From Ligilactobacillus ceti DSM 22408 (GTDB taxonomy: Bacteria > Bacillota > Bacilli > Lactobacillales > Lactobacillaceae), in NCBI RefSeq assembly GCF_000423245.1, contig NZ_AUHP01000015.1:1-60101 (forward strand): DNA of 60,101 nt, written 5' to 3'. The notes under the pieces were generated by a model that was not told where the DNA came from, did not search any database, and was given only the letters and a program-made list of their open reading frames with translations. A program made the translations under genes and the position numbers. Each line of letters opens with the position of its first letter. Positions within the stretch are counted from its first letter, which is position 1. Of this stretch, positions 36,580 through 43,743 are shown one piece after another.

Positions 36580-37336
36580 TGGCAGCTAAAACCTCCTTGG
36601 CTAATGCTAGATAAGTTTGGGCACCTTTTGATTTTGGATCATAATCAATAATTGGTTTCCCATGACTAGGTGCTTCTGACAAACGAACATTTCGTGGAAT
36701 AACTGTTTGATAAACTTTATCTTTAAAATAGTTTTGCACTTCAGCAACAACTTGATTTCCTAAGTTAGTCCGCGCATCTAACATTGTCATTAAAACACCT
36801 TCAATCGCTAAATTACGATTAAAATATTTTTGAACCAATTTAATGGTATTCATTAATTGACTTAATCCTTCTAAAGCATAATATTCAGCTTGCACGGGTA
36901 TTAAAATTGAATCACTAGCTGTAAAGGCATTGATTGTTAATAACCCTAAAGAAGGTGGGCAATCAATTAAAATATAATCATATTCATCACGAACACTATT
37001 GACCGCATTATATAGGCGTTTTTCCCGTGCCATTTGTGATGTTAATTCAATTTCAGCACCTGAAAGTTGAATGGTTGCCGGTACAATATCAAAATTTTCA
37101 CGTTCCGTGGTTTTAATTGTTTCTTTTAATGGAACATCATTAACTAAAACATCATAAATATCTTGTTCAATCTCTGCTTTACGAATACCAGTTCCGCTTG
37201 TAGCATTTCCTTGGGCATCAGCATCGATTAATAAAACTTTTTGACCTAGTTCAGCTAAACTCGCACCTAAATTTACACTCGTTGTTGTTTTACCAACACC
37301 GCCTTTTTGGTTAGCTAATGAAATTACCTTTCCCAT
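36572..37336 (-). CDS. parA: chromosome partitioning ATPase ParA/Soj
   Basis: A 254-residue deviant Walker-type ATPase that binds the nucleoid and works with ParB to position origins. The Walker A motif is KGGVGKTTT at residues 11-19, with the signature lysine at 11. DADAQGN follows near residue 40 and YILIDCPPSLG near residue 118. The length and motifs are those of Soj rather than the longer plasmid ParA proteins. It lies between noc and parB, 15 bp after noc. Confidence 0.97.
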   Translation of the reverse strand: MGKVISLANQKGGVGKTTTSVNLGASLAELGQKVLLIDADAQGNATSGTGIRKAEIEQDIYDVLVNDVPLKETIKTTERENFDIVPATIQLSGAEIELTSQMAREKRLYNAVNSVRDEYDYILIDCPPSLGLLTINAFTASDSILIPVQAEYYALEGLSQLMNTIKLVQKYFNRNLAIEGVLMTMLDARTNLGNQVVAEVQNYFKDKVYQTVIPRNVRLSEAPSHGKPIIDYDPKSKGAQTYLALAKEVLAANE

Positions 37337-37350
37337 TTTAAACTTCCTTC

Positions 37351-38298
37351 CTATTGATCACTTTTCTTAACAGTCTTTTTCGCAGTCGCTTTTTTCGGTG
37401 CTGCTTTCTTTTTCGTTACTTTTTTAGCTGGTGTTTTCTTCTCAGCTGGTTTTTCAATTGGAATATCAATAATAATACGATGGAATTCAGGATGTTTTTC
37501 TTCAGTTGTTTTCACTTCAAAACCATTATCCGTAATTAATTTAAGTGATTTTTTAATTGTATTAACGGCTAAACGTGTGTCTTTCGCTTTACCTTGAACA
37601 ACCTTTTTCTTTTTCGGTGTTTTTTTAGTTGGTTTTTTCTTAGTATTTTTAATTTCCTTCACAACAGCTTCAGTCTCTTTAACTGAAAGGTTTTTGGCAA
37701 TAATTTCTTTCATAATTTCGACCTGTTGTGCATCAGGTAAGCCTACTAAACAGCGACCATGACGTTCACTAATTTTACGTTTTAACATCACACGTTGCAC
37801 AGCTGGAGCTAATTTCAAAAGACGCATCTTATTCGCTACAAAAGACTGACTCTTTCCAATAGCACGACCTAATTCGACTTGTGTCATTTGATTTAAGTCC
37901 ATTAAGTTTTGATATGCTTGAGCTTCTTCAATCGCTGTTAACCCTTCACGTTGTAAATTTTCAATAACTGCTAAAGAAGCTGCTTGTGTATCATCCATTT
38001 CCTTAATAATTGCTGGAATATTTTCCCATTTCAAACTAGTAATCGCTCTAAAACGACGTTCACCCGCAATAATTTCATATTGAGTCGTTTCGCCTTGAGC
38101 ACGACGTACAATAATCGGTTGCAATAATCCATGTTTATCAATTGTATCAGCTAATTCTTTAATACTTTCATCACTGAAAACGCGCCGTGGTTGATATTGA
38201 TTAGGAATAATTTGTGACAAAGGTAGTTCTTGAACTTTACTTTGTTCATTAGTTGTTACTTCTTCGTTTTTGTTACCTTTAAAAAATGACCAGGCCAC
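37351..38298 (-). CDS. noc: nucleoid occlusion protein
   Basis: ParB paralogue that binds dispersed chromosomal sites, spreads with CTP, and tethers DNA to the membrane to block division over the nucleoid. The 315-residue protein begins at GTG 38298 (MAWSFFKGNKNE), because AAAGGAGG lies ten bases upstream; the longer frame would start inside that site. The short N-terminus could form the membrane-binding amphipathic helix. Motifs are NQYQPRR, GERRFRA, and the HTH MTQVELGRAIGKSQSFVANK. Two lysine-rich stretches are unusual: KNTKKKPTKKTPKKKK in the middle, and an Ala/Lys/Pro tail (KKKAAPKKATAKKTVKK) that looks like histone H1. Confidence 0.9.
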   Translation of the reverse strand: MAWSFFKGNKNEEVTTNEQSKVQELPLSQIIPNQYQPRRVFSDESIKELADTIDKHGLLQPIIVRRAQGETTQYEIIAGERRFRAITSLKWENIPAIIKEMDDTQAASLAVIENLQREGLTAIEEAQAYQNLMDLNQMTQVELGRAIGKSQSFVANKMRLLKLAPAVQRVMLKRKISERHGRCLVGLPDAQQVEIMKEIIAKNLSVKETEAVVKEIKNTKKKPTKKTPKKKKVVQGKAKDTRLAVNTIKKSLKLITDNGFEVKTTEEKHPEFHRIIIDIPIEKPAEKKTPAKKVTKKKAAPKKATAKKTVKKSDQ

Positions 38299-38326
38299 TT
38301 TTAATTTCCTCCTTTGCAAACTAAAT

Positions 38327-39058
38327 TTATTTCTTAATTAATGGTTTTTTCGTTGGTGTCCCCGCTTTACGAGGATATTTATTTGGTGTTGGTTTTTTCT
38401 TAGCAACTACCACAATGTGACGTTCATCACCGACTTCAGGTAAAGTCAATTCTGTATCAGAAATAACTTTTCCGCCCAACAATGCAATTGCATATTTACC
38501 ATCAGATAATTCTTCTTGTGTTTTTTGAGCTTTCAAAGCAACAAAATCGCCACCAATTTTAACTAATGGTAAACAAAATTCAGCTAACACAGATAAACGC
38601 GCTACTGCTCGAGCTGTCACAAGATCGAAACTTTCACGATAAGGGCTACCTTTTTTCGCAAATTCTTCTGCACGTGCATGATAAAAATGAACATCTGTTA
38701 ATGCTAATTTATCTGCTAATTCATTTAAAAATGTAATCCGTTTATTTAAAGAATCGACAATCGTCACTTTTAAATTTGGAAAAGCAATTTTTAAAGGAAT
38801 TGATGGAAAACCAGCCCCAGCTCCCACATCACATAAATTTAACGCTTCTGTTTGTAATGCTTGATATTCAAATGCTGGTAAAAGTGAATCGTAAAAATGT
38901 TTTAAATAAACTTCATCACGATCAGTAATTGCTGTTAAGTTTACATTTTCGTTAGTTGCTACTAAAAATTCATAATATGTAGCAAATTGTTCCATTTGAT
39001 AATCAGATAAAACAATTCCTTTTTCCGCTAATAAAGCTCTAAATTTCTCAGGTGTCAT
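38327..39058 (-). CDS. rsmG: 16S rRNA (guanine(527)-N7)-methyltransferase RsmG
   Basis: Uses S-adenosylmethionine to methylate N7 of G527 in 16S rRNA; its loss gives low-level streptomycin resistance. The 243-residue protein has the SAM-binding loop [18 protein letters not shown] near residue 72 and the family motif [20 protein letters not shown] near residue 140. The C-terminal tail is basic ([19 protein letters not shown]), as in other lactic acid bacteria. ATG with CGAGGAAA upstream. It is the first gene of the segregation cluster, behind a perfect inverted repeat with ParB-site halves. Confidence 0.96.
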   Translation of the reverse strand: MTPEKFRALLAEKGIVLSDYQMEQFATYYEFLVATNENVNLTAITDRDEVYLKHFYDSLLPAFEYQALQTEALNLCDVGAGAGFPSIPLKIAFPNLKVTIVDSLNKRITFLNELADKLALTDVHFYHARAEEFAKKGSPYRESFDLVTARAVARLSVLAEFCLPLVKIGGDFVALKAQKTQEELSDGKYAIALLGGKVISDTELTLPEVGDERHIVVVAKKKPTPNKYPRKAGTPTKKPLIKK

Positions 39059-39088
39059 ATTTTTCCTCGTAATTATTTAAATTATTTT

Positions 39089-39121
39089 TGTGAAACAATA
39101 GTCAATTAACATTGTTTCACA
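39089..39121. repeat. 11-bp inverted repeat with parS half-site sequence upstream of rsmG
   Basis: TGTGAAACAAT (39089-39099) and ATTGTTTCACA (39111-39121) are perfect inverted arms around 11 bases. Each arm holds one exact 8-base half of the ParB site (GTGAAACA and TGTTTCAC), but in the reverse order to the canonical TGTTTCACGTGAAACA. No T run follows in either direction, so it is not a terminator. It lies 30 bp before rsmG and could be an operator or a split binding site. Confidence 0.6.
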
Positions 39122-39298
39122 CGCTGTTTATAGTTTATGCTATTTAGTGCTGAAATACAAGTAAACTCCTTGAAAATCAAGCTTTTTTTAGCGTGTTGTT
39201 AAATTTTTTAAATCGTAATAAAAAAATAAATCTACACGTCTTTTCTAGACTATCTGCTGAGCTAAAGCGTAATAGGTTTTTTTCCATAAAATTGAGAC

Positions 39299-39327
39299 TT
39301 GACAGGCTTTTTTTCAATGTATAATAT
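39299..39327 (+). promoter_or_regulatory. promoter of the zinc importer operon
   Basis: Perfect -35 TTGACA at 39299-39304, with TAATAT at 39322-39327 (17 bp) or the overlapping TATAAT at 39320-39325 (15 bp). Apart from the inverted repeat, the rest of the 340-bp gap (39059-39398) is A+T-rich and shows nothing else clear. Confidence 0.7.
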
Positions 39328-39334
39328 GTAAAAA

Positions 39335-39345
39335 GTAATCATTAC
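39335..39345. promoter_or_regulatory. Zur-type box
   Basis: GTAATCATTAC is the core GTAATNATTAC of the Firmicute Zur box (PerR and Fur boxes differ inside the arms). It begins eight bases after the -10, so a bound repressor would cover the transcription start. It fits a zinc-starvation-induced importer. Confidence 0.7.
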
Positions 39346-39398
39346 AATTTAACAAGAAAATATAAAATTAAAAATTAAATTATTTCGAGGTGTATAAC

Positions 39399-40280
39399 GT
39401 GTTTAAAAAACATTCTAAACTTATAACTTTAGTCTTATCTGGTCTAGCTATTGTATTAATTTTAACTGGTTGTAAAAAAGATGACCAAAAAACAAAATCT
39501 ACTAATAAACTCCAAGTTACCGCTACTACTAATGTCTATGGCCAAGTTGCCAAAGCTGTTTTAGGCAAACATGGTGATGTAACAGTGTTAATCAAAGGTA
39601 GTCTTGATCCCCATGATTTCGAACCTACAACAGGAACTGCTAAAAAAGTTCACAATAGTGACTTAGTAGTATATAACGGTTTAGGCTATGATTCTTGGGT
39701 CAAAAAATTAAATCCGAAAAAATCTGTCAATATTGCCGCTGATGTGATGCATAAAAAAGTTGGTGACAACGAACATCTCTGGTATGATAGTGCTACTATG
39801 GTCAAAACAGCTAACTACTTAGCTAAAACTTACGGTAAATTATTACCAAAATATCAAGCTGATTTTAAGAAAAATGCAGCTAAATACATTAAAGATTTAG
39901 CTCCTTTAGATAACATAATTCAAAAAATCAAATCTCAAAAACAAAATAATAAAGTCGCTGTCAGCGAACCCGTTTTTGACTATGCTTTAGAAAACATGGG
40001 ATATCAAATCATCAATAAACATTTTGCCAAAGCAACTGCAGAAGGTAACGATCCATCTTATCGTGATTTAAAACATTTACAAGATGACATCAAAAACAAA
40101 AAAATTGCCTTCTTTGTTGAAAATACACAAAGTGATAGTAAAGTTATTCATAATTTAGTTAAACTTTGCCATGAAAGTAATGTCCCTGTCATTCAAGTTA
40201 CTGAAACAATTCCGAAAGGAAAAACTTATGTATCTTGGATGGTTGACCAAGATCAACAAATTTTAGATTTACAAAAATAA
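39399..40280 (+). CDS. adcA: zinc ABC transporter substrate-binding lipoprotein
   Basis: A 293-residue metal-binding lipoprotein of the cluster A-1 (ZnuA/PsaA) family. The signal peptide ends at the lipobox LTGC near residue 24. Likely metal ligands are the His in LDPHDFEP, the His in GDNEHLWYD, the Glu in VSEPVFDY, and an acidic residue in VTETIPKG. The His-rich flexible loop and C-terminal ZinT domain of larger AdcA proteins are absent. The start is GTG 39399, with CGAGG eight bases upstream. The Zur-type box favours zinc, though the His-His-acid-acid ligand pattern is also that of manganese binders. Confidence 0.85.
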   Translation: MFKKHSKLITLVLSGLAIVLILTGCKKDDQKTKSTNKLQVTATTNVYGQVAKAVLGKHGDVTVLIKGSLDPHDFEPTTGTAKKVHNSDLVVYNGLGYDSWVKKLNPKKSVNIAADVMHKKVGDNEHLWYDSATMVKTANYLAKTYGKLLPKYQADFKKNAAKYIKDLAPLDNIIQKIKSQKQNNKVAVSEPVFDYALENMGYQIINKHFAKATAEGNDPSYRDLKHLQDDIKNKKIAFFVENTQSDSKVIHNLVKLCHESNVPVIQVTETIPKGKTYVSWMVDQDQQILDLQK

Positions 40281-40334
40281 CCTTGTTATATAGAAGGAAG
40301 TGAAAAAGTAGTCCTACTTACTGACTACAACTCA

Positions 40335-40988
40335 ATGGACAGCATTTTAACAGTCAAGAACTTACATTTAGAAGTTCCTAATAAAGTCTTATTTGATGAC
40401 TTATCATTTACAATTCCAGCCCATCAATTAACATGTATCACTGGGGAAAATGGCGCCGGAAAAACAACTTTAATGAAGTATTTATTGAATTCTTTAAAAC
40501 GCCCCTCATCACATGTACAAATTAATTTAACACCCCAAGAAATTCAATATGTACCTCAATTACGCAATATTGATGACGATTATCCTTTAGATATTAAAAG
40601 TTTTGTCAGTCTTGGTTTTAAACAAACTTTAATTCCTTGGTTAACCAAAACACATCGTCAACAATTACAAGAAATTTTAGCTGAAACAAACTTAACAAAA
40701 ATCAAACAACAACCTTTAGGTAAAGCTTCTGGTGGGGAAAAACAACGGGCCTATTTAGCACAAGCTTTATGTGCTGCACCTAAATTATTGATTTTAGATG
40801 AAGTCACAGCTAACTTAGATCAAAAATCAAAACATGAATTATTACAACTTTTAAAAGAATTAATTCCTAAACGTAATTTGACCGTTATTTTCATTTCTCA
40901 TGACCATGAATTAATCGAAAAATACGCTGATTATGAATTACAATTAGCGAATAAACATGGAAAATTAATTCAAAAGGAGGCTAAATAA
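40335..40988 (+). CDS. adcC: zinc ABC transporter ATP-binding protein
   Basis: A 217-residue ATPase that energises the importer. Walker A is GENGAGKTT near residue 38. The signature is ASGGEKQR near residue 133, in place of the commoner LSGGQ. Walker B is LLILDE, and the switch His is in FISHDHE. It starts 54 bp after the binding protein and overlaps the permease start by one base. The likely ATG is at 40335, though the ribosome site there is poor (the AGAAGGAAG is far upstream), so translation may be weak or start elsewhere nearby. Confidence 0.88.
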   Translation: MDSILTVKNLHLEVPNKVLFDDLSFTIPAHQLTCITGENGAGKTTLMKYLLNSLKRPSSHVQINLTPQEIQYVPQLRNIDDDYPLDIKSFVSLGFKQTLIPWLTKTHRQQLQEILAETNLTKIKQQPLGKASGGEKQRAYLAQALCAAPKLLILDEVTANLDQKSKHELLQLLKELIPKRNLTVIFISHDHELIEKYADYELQLANKHGKLIQKEAK

Positions 40989-41788
40989 TGTTCGCTTATG
41001 ATTTTATGCGTTATGCCTTCATCGCCGGAATCTTCATTGCTTTAATCGCTAGTTTTATGGGTGTCTTCGTTGTTGCGCGTTCAACATCATTTTTCACACA
41101 TACCTTATCTGAAATCGGCTTTTCTGGAGCTGCTTTTGGTGTGTATGCTGGTTTCCAACCATTAACTGGTATGTTGTTATTCACTTTCGCTAGCGCGCTT
41201 TTCATTGGCTTATCGGGCGAAAAAATCGGCCGTCGTGAAGCATCTATTAGTGTTTTTTCAGGAATCTTTTTAGGTTTAGGGATTCTTTTCTTATCACTTT
41301 CTGACAAACAAGCTAATTACGCTACTAGCATTTTATTCGGGAGTATTGTTGGGATTGATCAAAACAATTTATATACTTTAGTCGGATTAAGTTTAATTTT
41401 ACTAATTTTATGTTTTACCTTATTCAGAAAATTAGCTTATAACTCATTTGATACACAAGGTTCTGAATTCAATCAACAACACAATAAATTAATTTCCATT
41501 ATTTTCCTAGTAATGTTAGCTTTAACCGTCAGCATTACTGCTCAAATTATTGGTGCCCTTTTGATTTTCGTTTTATTAACAATTCCTGCCTCAGCTGCAA
41601 AATATTTTGGCCATTCATTAGCTAAAATGATCGGTTTAACATTTATTTTTGTCTTAGTCGGAATTTGGTTAGGTCTTTATTTAAGTTATTTAACCGATTG
41701 GCCTGTCAGCTTCTTTATTACTGCAATTGAAGCTAGCATTTATGGTTTAGCTTTAGCGAAAAACAAAATTTTTAATCAATATCATTAA
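40988..41788 (+). CDS. adcB: zinc ABC transporter permease
   Basis: A 266-residue membrane protein of the ABC-3 metal permease family with about eight helices. FMGVFVVARSTSFFTHTLSE (near residue 25) carries the coupling helix and is family-typical, and IGALLIFVLLTIPASAA lies near residue 190. ATG at 40988 shares its A with the preceding stop; AAGGAGG is seven bases upstream. It is the last gene of the three-gene operon. Confidence 0.92.
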   Translation: MFAYDFMRYAFIAGIFIALIASFMGVFVVARSTSFFTHTLSEIGFSGAAFGVYAGFQPLTGMLLFTFASALFIGLSGEKIGRREASISVFSGIFLGLGILFLSLSDKQANYATSILFGSIVGIDQNNLYTLVGLSLILLILCFTLFRKLAYNSFDTQGSEFNQQHNKLISIIFLVMLALTVSITAQIIGALLIFVLLTIPASAAKYFGHSLAKMIGLTFIFVLVGIWLGLYLSYLTDWPVSFFITAIEASIYGLALAKNKIFNQYH

Positions 41789-41830
41789 AAAAAGACACGC
41801 AATTTAAAAATTGCGTGTCTTTTTATTTTT
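41788..41830 (+). terminator. terminator of the zinc importer operon
   Basis: AAAAAGACACGCAATTT pairs with AAATTGCGTGTCTTTTT around a minimal loop, followed by more T. Confidence 0.92.
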
Positions 41831-41832
41831 TG

Positions 41833-41849
41833 CTGAACAAATTGTTCAG
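41833..41849. repeat. 17-bp perfect palindrome
   Basis: CTGAACA-AAT-TGTTCAG lies just after the zinc operon terminator, 317 bp before the LysM gene. It may be an unassigned operator or a second hairpin of the terminator. The sequence between it and the first WalR-type box shows nothing else. Confidence 0.5.
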
Positions 41850-41881
41850 GCCCCTGCCAAGGAAGTTCATTATACATCTTT

Positions 41882-41898
41882 TGTTACAAAATTGTAAT
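41882..41898 (+). promoter_or_regulatory. WalR-type box, distal
   Basis: TGTTAC-AAAAT-TGTAAT matches the WalR (YycF) consensus TGTWAH-N5-TGTWAH at every fixed position. It is about 240 bp upstream of the predicted transcription start of the LysM-NlpC/P60 gene. Confidence 0.5.
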
Positions 41899-42063
41899 AC
41901 ATTTTCAAACTAGCATCCTTTTTTACTAAAACATAATTTTTCTTAATACCGCTAAAAAGTATTGATTTTTATACATTTATCATTCAAAACACTGTCTAGA
42001 CCGCGGTTTAAGAAAACCTTTTCAAAATCAATCTAAGTTGATGTTATAAAAAAGTTAATCTTT

Positions 42064-42080
42064 TGTAATATTTTTGTAAT
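42064..42080 (+). promoter_or_regulatory. WalR-type box, proximal
   Basis: TGTAAT-ATTTT-TGTAAT is a perfect two-hexamer WalR box, centred about 53 bp upstream of the predicted transcription start. That is the usual activating position for cell-wall hydrolase genes. Confidence 0.7.
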
Positions 42081-42112
42081 CTTTTGACTACACCATTGCA
42101 ATATAAACATTG

Positions 42113-42118
42113 TATAAT
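42113..42118 (+). promoter_or_regulatory. -10 element of the LysM-NlpC/P60 gene
   Basis: TATAAT with no -35 at 16-18 bp (ACACCA); TTGACT at 42084-42089 is too far, at 23 bp. A missing -35 fits an activator-dependent promoter such as one driven by WalR. Confidence 0.55.
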
Positions 42119-42165
42119 AAAGACATCAGTCGTAAGAACGTATATTATTACTTAGGAGTGAAATT

Positions 42166-43395
42166 ATGAATCTTAAAGCCAAATCTTTACTAATCGGTTC
42201 CGTTGGTGCGGCCGGGTTATTCCTTGCATCTGCACAAAACGCTAATGCCGATACTTTAGTAAAAGTTAATAAAAACGATACCGTTTGGGATTTCTCACAA
42301 AAATATGATGTCTCAATCGATTCTATTGAACAAGCAAACAACATTGATCAAAACACACATATTATCATTACAGGCCAAACACTTACAATTCCATCGAAAG
42401 ATGCTGCTACAGCTCCTGTTGCTTCTGAAAAGACAACAAGCGTTACTGTAAAAGCTGGGGACTCTCTTTGGGCACTTGCTAAGGACTATGGTACAACAGT
42501 TAATGATTTACGTGCATTAAACAATATGGGTGCCGATGAATCATTAATTAAAATCGGTCAAACATTACAAATTAACGGTACAGTTCAAACAACACCAGTA
42601 GCACCTGCTGCTACAACTCCTGTTAAAGAAGAAGTTGTTCAAAAAGAAGCTGCTAAACCAGCTCCTACTGTAACACCTGCACAAAAAGAAGCTCCTGCTA
42701 AAGTTGCACCTGCTAAAGTTGCACCAGCAACAAAAGAAGCTGCTCCTGTTGTAGCTGCTAACCACGTGAACTACGTTGTTAAATCAGGTGATTCTTTATA
42801 TAACATCGCACAAGATTACGGTGTAACAGTAGCTTCATTACGCGAAGCTAACAAATTAGGACCAACTTTACAAATTGGTGAAAAATTAGTGGTTAATAAC
42901 CCAACTAAAACACCTCAAAAAGCTGCTCCTGCTAAAAAAGTTCAACCAAAAGCTCAAACTGTAACACCAGCAGCTCGTCCTGCACAACCTGCTAAAAAAG
43001 CAGCTGTTAAACCTGCAGTTCAACCTGCTCGTCATACAACAGCTAACGGTCAAGCAGTTGTTTCAATTGCACAACGTTACTTAGGTGTTCCTTATGTCTG
43101 GGCTGGTGAATCTCCAGCTGGTTTCGACTGTTCTGGTTTAGTAAAATACGTATTCAAACAAGTTGGCGTTAACTTACCACACTACACAGTTTCTCAAGAA
43201 GGACACGGTCGTTACATCGACTGGCGCCAAGCACAACCTGGTGATCTTTACTTCTGGGGTAGCCGTGGCGGTTCTTACCACGTTGCAATTGCTACAGGTA
43301 ATGGTAACTATATTCACGCACCACAACCTGGTGAATCAGTGAAATACGGAAGCACACGTTACTTCCAACCATCATTTGCAATTCGCGTATTCTAA
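42166..43395 (+). CDS. secreted LysM-NlpC/P60 peptidoglycan endopeptidase
   Basis: A 409-residue cell-wall hydrolase. Residues 1-28 are a signal peptide (SVGAAGLFLASAQNANAD). Three LysM domains bind glycan at about 31-75, 92-136 and 201-245. Ala/Pro/Lys-rich linkers separate them (about 137-198 and 246-290). The C-terminal NlpC/P60 domain (about 293-409) has the catalytic Cys in FDCSG near residue 320 and the His in YHVAIATG near residue 371. It likely cuts gamma-D-Glu-diamino-acid links in stem peptides during growth or separation. ATG with TAGGAGTG upstream. Expression is probably under WalRK. Confidence 0.94.
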   Translation: MNLKAKSLLIGSVGAAGLFLASAQNANADTLVKVNKNDTVWDFSQKYDVSIDSIEQANNIDQNTHIIITGQTLTIPSKDAATAPVASEKTTSVTVKAGDSLWALAKDYGTTVNDLRALNNMGADESLIKIGQTLQINGTVQTTPVAPAATTPVKEEVVQKEAAKPAPTVTPAQKEAPAKVAPAKVAPATKEAAPVVAANHVNYVVKSGDSLYNIAQDYGVTVASLREANKLGPTLQIGEKLVVNNPTKTPQKAAPAKKVQPKAQTVTPAARPAQPAKKAAVKPAVQPARHTTANGQAVVSIAQRYLGVPYVWAGESPAGFDCSGLVKYVFKQVGVNLPHYTVSQEGHGRYIDWRQAQPGDLYFWGSRGGSYHVAIATGNGNYIHAPQPGESVKYGSTRYFQPSFAIRVF

Positions 43396-43407
43396 ATTTA
43401 AATTTAA

Positions 43408-43446
43408 ACAACACGCTTTGAAATTAATTCAAGGCGTGTTTTTGTT
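43408..43446 (+). terminator. terminator of the LysM-NlpC/P60 gene
   Basis: ACACGCTTTGAA (43411-43422) pairs with TTCAAGGCGTGT (43428-43439), one G-U pair, followed by T. Confidence 0.88.
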
Positions 43447-43456
43447 TATATATAAC

Positions 43457-43502
43457 AAAAAGACGAGCCCTTGTGTTTCATCACAAGAACTCGTCTTTTT
43501 TA
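43457..43502 (-). terminator. terminator of copA-copZ
   Basis: AAAAAGACGAG pairs with CTCGTCTTTTT, with inner CTTGTG/CACAAG arms. The A run on the left gives U on the minus strand. Confidence 0.9.
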
Positions 43503-43508
43503 TTTTAA

Positions 43509-43706
43509 TTATTCGCTAATTGCAACAACACTATATGGTGTATCACTTAAAGCTGCATTTAATTGATCTAATGTAGCATCACCATTAAAACTAGCTGTAT
43601 TAGTTGCTAAATCAACTGTGACATCACTCACAACTTGACTTAATTTTTCTTCAACTGTACTAATACATCCTGCACATTTCATACCTGCGATTTCTGCTTT
43701 TTTCAT
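43509..43706 (-). CDS. copZ: copper chaperone CopZ
   Basis: A 65-residue heavy-metal-associated domain protein that carries Cu(I) to the exporter. The metal site is MKCAGC at residues 9-14, where MxCxxC is the family motif. ATG with AAGGAG upstream. It lies 37 bp after copA on the same strand and shares its terminator. Confidence 0.92.
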   Translation of the reverse strand: MKKAEIAGMKCAGCISTVEEKLSQVVSDVTVDLATNTASFNGDATLDQLNAALSDTPYSVVAISE

Positions 43707-43743
43707 AATAAAACACTCCTTAAAATATATTTTTTGTTTTTAA

